Below are positions 60,935-64,000 of a stretch of 64,000 nt of DNA, piece after piece (the stretch's first letter is position 1; each line of letters opens with the position of its first letter). The notes below the pieces were generated by a model. That model saw only the letters and a list, made by a program, of their open reading frames with translations. It was not told where the DNA came from and did not search any database. Made by a program: the position numbers and the translations under genes. The DNA lies in assembly GCA_016700415.1 (NCBI GenBank), contig CP065018.1, forward strand, positions 1,240,001 to 1,304,000, read 5' to 3'. Source of the DNA: Flavobacteriales bacterium (GTDB lineage: Bacteria > Bacteroidota > Bacteroidia > Flavobacteriales_F > PHOS-HE28).

Positions 60935-62179
60935 ATGTTCGATAGCGAGCGCTGGAGCGAGATCTGGATGACGTTGAGCCGCAACAAGCTCCGCAGCGGG
61001 CTCACCATGTTCGGCGTGTTCTGGGGCATCTTCATGCTGGTGATCATGCTCGGCATGGGCCAGGGCCTGAGCAACGGCGTGCTGAGCGGCTTCTCCGGCT
61101 GGGCCACTAACAGCTGCTTCATGTGGACGCAGACCACCTCGTTGCCATACGCGGGCTTCAAGCGAGGGCGGTATTTCAACTTCGACAACGGGGATATCGC
61201 CGCCATCAAGGCCGTGGAAGGCGTGGACCAAGTGGCGCCACGGCTGCAGCTCGGTGGCTACCGGGGCGCGAACAACGTGAACTATAAGGACAAGAACGGC
61301 GGCTTCAGCGTGAATGGGGACATGCCTGAGGTGCTGCACTTCCAAGCATCGGACATCACCAAAGGGCGCTTCCTGAACGAGAAGGACATCCGGGACGACC
61401 GTAAGGTTTGCGTGATCGGGCCGAAAGTGGTGGAGGGACTTTTCGGCAGCGAGGACCCGCTGGGGAAATACATCCGGATCCAAGGTGTCTACTTCCAAGT
61501 GGTGGGCGTCCATGTGCCGAAGGCTTCCGCCATGCACGACGACGGGCAGGGCAGCACCATCTTCATCCCCTTCAGCACTTTCCAAAAGGCGTTCAACAGC
61601 ATGAACATGGTACACTGGTTCAGCATCAGCGCGAAGCCCGGTGTGGAAGTGAGCGACATCCAAACAGAGGTGATAAAAGTGATGGCGAAGCGCCACAAGG
61701 TGGACCCGAACGACCCGTTGGCCTTTGGCGGGTTCAACCTGCAGGAGAAATTCCAGCAGATGAACATGCTCTTCGTTGCGATCGCGGCGCTCAGCTGGTT
61801 CGTGGGGATCCTCACGCTGATCGCGGGCGTCATCGGCATCAGCAACATCATGCTGGTGATCGTGAAGGAGCGCACCAAGGAGATCGGGATCCGCAGGAGC
61901 ATCGGCGCGCGCCCGGGCAACATCACCGGGCAGATCATGCTCGAAGCGCTCACGCTCACCTTCATAGCGGGCTACTTCGGGCTGCTCGCGGGAGTGGGCA
62001 CCCTGGAAGGGATCAACGCCATCGGCATCCAAGGGGGCTTCTTCAAGAACCCGGAAGTAAAACTGAACGTCGCGGTGGTCGCCCTCGTCGTTCTGATCAT
62101 CAGCGGCCTCATCGCCGGTTACATCCCCGCACGTCGTGCCTTAAGCATTAAACCCGTGGACGCCCTCAGAGCGGAGTAG
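60935..62179 (+). CDS. MacB/FtsX-type ABC permease (paralogue 2)
   Basis: 414 aa from ATG 60935. It has the same architecture as the preceding permease: first helix in KLRSGLTMFGVFWGIFML, periplasmic domain, three C-terminal helices with KEIGIRRSIGARPGNITGQI and IPARRALSIKPVDALRAE. The two probably form a heterodimer with the shared ATPase. The upstream in-frame ATG at 60911 lies in the intergenic repeat and is rejected. Confidence 0.92.
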   Translation: MFDSERWSEIWMTLSRNKLRSGLTMFGVFWGIFMLVIMLGMGQGLSNGVLSGFSGWATNSCFMWTQTTSLPYAGFKRGRYFNFDNGDIAAIKAVEGVDQVAPRLQLGGYRGANNVNYKDKNGGFSVNGDMPEVLHFQASDITKGRFLNEKDIRDDRKVCVIGPKVVEGLFGSEDPLGKYIRIQGVYFQVVGVHVPKASAMHDDGQGSTIFIPFSTFQKAFNSMNMVHWFSISAKPGVEVSDIQTEVIKVMAKRHKVDPNDPLAFGGFNLQEKFQQMNMLFVAIAALSWFVGILTLIAGVIGISNIMLVIVKERTKEIGIRRSIGARPGNITGQIMLEALTLTFIAGYFGLLAGVGTLEGINAIGIQGGFFKNPEVKLNVAVVALVVLIISGLIAGYIPARRALSIKPVDALRAE

Positions 62180-62274
62180 GGGCGTGTATGGGCGATGCAT
62201 GCACCGCCCATACGTTCGCCCCTGCCCGCCCCAACAACAACAAAACGCCTTCGCCGAGCTTCGGCGCTTCAAGC

Positions 62275-63396
62275 ATGAAAAAAGCCCTCAAGTACCTCCT
62301 CCTCGCCCTGCTCATCGTCCTCTTCCTCTGGACGCTCTGGTTCCTCTACCAGAAGAGCGTGACCAAGCCGCCCGCCTACAAGGTGGTGAAGCCGTCCGTG
62401 GCCACCATCATTAAGAAGACCGTGGCCAACGGCACCATCGAGCCGCGGCAGGAGATCGACATCAAGCCGGTGGTGAGCGGCGTGATCCGGCAACTTTTCG
62501 TGGAGGCCGGGCAAAAGGTGAAGGAGGGCGACAAGCTGGCGCAGATCCAGATCGTGCCGGACATGCTCTCACTGAACCAGGCCGAGAGCCGGGTGAACAG
62601 TGCCGCCATCGCCGTGACCAATGCGCAGCTGAACTATGACCGCAACAAACCGCTTGCCGACAAAGGCGTGATCTCAGCGAGCGAAATGCAGACCTACGAC
62701 ATCGCGCTGCGCAACGTCAAGCAGGAGCAGAGCGCCGCACAGGACGCCCTGCAATTGGTGCGCGACGGTATCAGCAAGAACAGCGGCAGCGCCAGCAACA
62801 CCATCGTGCGCAGCACCATCACCGGCATGGTGCTGGACGTGCCCGTGAAGGTGGGCACCAGCGTGATCGAGCGGAACAACTTCAACGAGGGCACCACCAT
62901 CGCCACCGTGGCCGACATGAACGACCTGATCTTCAAGGGCAACGTTGACGAGAGCGAGGTGGGCAAAGTGCGTCTCGGCATGCCTGCGGTGATCACCGTG
63001 GGCGCCATCGACAGCGCCACTTGGGATGCCGATCTGGAGTACATCGCCCCGAAAGGCGTGGAGGACAACGGTGCCATCCAATTCGAGATCCGTGCGGCGG
63101 TGAACGTGAAGGAGGGCCAGACCCTGCGCGCAGGCTACAGCGCCAATGCCGACATCGTACTGGACCGGCGCGACAGTGTGAGGAGCATCCCGGAAAGCGT
63201 GATCACCTTCAACGACAAGGGCGACAGCGCCTTCGTGGAAGTGATGAACGGCAAGGACTGGAAAAAGACCTACGTGAAGACGGGCCTTAGCGATGGCGTG
63301 AACATCGAGGTGCTCGGCGGCATCGCGGACAGCACCTCGCTGAAAGGTGCCAAGATCATGGAAGAGCCGGAAGCCCATGGACCGGGCGGAGAGTGA
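62275..63396 (+). CDS. MacA/HlyD-type periplasmic adaptor protein
   Basis: 373 aa. One N-terminal membrane helix (residues about 5-24), then a lipoyl-like half (VVSGVIRQLFVEAGQKVKEGD), a helical hairpin (about 95-170), the second lipoyl half (STITGMVLDVPVKVGTSVI), and beta-barrel and membrane-proximal domains. It links the inner-membrane permeases to an outer-membrane channel. It is the last gene of the exporter set; no TolC-like gene is present in the window. Start chosen at the ATG that opens the membrane helix. Confidence 0.92.
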   Translation: MKKALKYLLLALLIVLFLWTLWFLYQKSVTKPPAYKVVKPSVATIIKKTVANGTIEPRQEIDIKPVVSGVIRQLFVEAGQKVKEGDKLAQIQIVPDMLSLNQAESRVNSAAIAVTNAQLNYDRNKPLADKGVISASEMQTYDIALRNVKQEQSAAQDALQLVRDGISKNSGSASNTIVRSTITGMVLDVPVKVGTSVIERNNFNEGTTIATVADMNDLIFKGNVDESEVGKVRLGMPAVITVGAIDSATWDADLEYIAPKGVEDNGAIQFEIRAAVNVKEGQTLRAGYSANADIVLDRRDSVRSIPESVITFNDKGDSAFVEVMNGKDWKKTYVKTGLSDGVNIEVLGGIADSTSLKGAKIMEEPEAHGPGGE

Positions 63397-63409
63397 TAGC
63401 GGACATCGC

Positions 63410-64000
63410 ATGCACTTGTTCCACTGTCCTGACCTGAGCCAGCTCGTGGCGGAGCTTCCCGCTGAGGAGGCTCACCACGCTGTGAACGTGCTTCGGCTTT
63501 CCGTGGGAGATCCGATCGGCCTACTGGACGGGAATGGCGGCTTCGCGGAAGCGGAGATCGAGGAAGCGACAAAGCGCAGGTGCTTGGCGCGTATTGCACG
63601 AAAGGACAGTGTGGGACCGGAACGCACTGCACACATCCACATCGCCGTGGCGCCCACCAAGCAGATGGAACGCTTCGAGTGGTTCCTGGAGAAAGCCACG
63701 GAGATCGGCGTGGACCGCATCACTCCGGTCCTCACGCACCGCACGGAGCGGAGTAAGCTCCGCCACGACCGCATGGAAAAGGTGCTGGTGGGGGCTATGA
63801 AACAGAGCCAGCGCAAATGGCTGCCGCAGCTCGACGATCTGATCAAGCTGAAAGACTTGGATTCCACGACCACGCACCAGAAATTCTTTGGCTGGTGCGA
63901 TGGCGACCATGCGGATCTCACCTCGGCCTACGACCCGGAACAGGACGCGCTAATTGTGATCGGTCCCGAAGGCGACTTCACCCCGGAGGAGGCGGAATGG
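63410..64000 (+). CDS. rsmE: 16S rRNA (uracil-1498-N3)-methyltransferase, partial at window end
   Basis: The first 197 codons are present and the gene runs off the window. The N-terminal PUA-like part begins MHLFHCPDLSQLVAELP, with EAHHAVNVLRLSVGD. The SPOUT methyltransferase part shows VAPTKQMERFEWFLEKATE and the knot motif IGPEGDFTPEEAEW at the very end. It methylates U1498 of 16S rRNA. It starts 13 bases past the adaptor gene. The stop codon is not in the window, so length cannot be checked. Confidence 0.93.
   Translation, partial: MHLFHCPDLSQLVAELPAEEAHHAVNVLRLSVGDPIGLLDGNGGFAEAEIEEATKRRCLARIARKDSVGPERTAHIHIAVAPTKQMERFEWFLEKATEIGVDRITPVLTHRTERSKLRHDRMEKVLVGAMKQSQRKWLPQLDDLIKLKDLDSTTTHQKFFGWCDGDHADLTSAYDPEQDALIVIGPEGDFTPEEAEW

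Overview
The window looks like a GC-rich member of the Bacteroidota, most likely Flavobacteriales. Three genes end in type IX secretion (T9SS) sorting domains. Many start codons are preceded by the Bacteroidota -7 promoter element (TAnnTTTG or TAnnTTCG here). It also carries LytS/LytTR regulators, a bifunctional Rel/Spo enzyme, a LptA/OstA-like protein beside an OmpH/Skp chaperone, and a CsgG/LPP20 lipoprotein operon. No rRNA or tRNA gene was seen.

Layout. 1-4.1 kb: a tandem duplication of an MBOAT O-acyltransferase plus SGNH-like partner, the first copy cut by the window edge. 4.2-15.1 kb: housekeeping genes on the + strand (glyA, an outer-membrane protein, an ArnT-like glycosyltransferase, fumarylacetoacetase, rel/spoT, a TPR protein, a DECR1-type dienoyl-CoA reductase). 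15.2-20.3 kb: small envelope and stress genes (lipoprotein, SiaC, UspA, Hsp20). 20.5-21.4 kb: a REP-associated transposase between its palindromes. 21.4-25.6 kb: a minus-strand operon fur > STAS > purA > rsmF-like > TonB-like. 25.7-28.4 kb: a MoxR/ChlI-type AAA plus VWA pair. 28.5-33.4 kb: a T9SS protein, a repeat-rich gap, a nitroreductase, and OstA plus Skp.

33.5-42.5 kb is an accessory island. It looks less GC-rich and is bounded by two copies of a 47-bp sequence in opposite orientation. It carries (i) a two-gene DNA methyltransferase plus GHKL-ATPase module with no visible nuclease, (ii) an IS3 OrfA remnant, (iii) a three-gene operon encoding an 821-aa protein of unknown family, a protein with a caspase-like His/Cys pair, and a 182-aa protein, and (iv) the C-terminal stump of a NUC1 nuclease. 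Next come a small XRE regulator and a 15-copy, 22-bp tandem repeat whose unit carries a dyad. This block is the best candidate for an undescribed system.

43.4-64 kb: an Fn3-like protein, a T9SS gene broken at a run of eight G, a LytTR/LytS pair with a 148-bp tandem repeat upstream, AcpH plus MltF, a secreted PPAD-like arginine deiminase with a T9SS tail, a four-gene CsgG/LPP20/DUF4476 operon, a MacB-like ABC exporter (ATPase, two paralogous permeases, HlyD/MacA-type adaptor), and the start of rsmE, which runs off the end. Intergenic DNA is unusually rich in palindromic and tandem repeats, several recurring at distant sites in the window.
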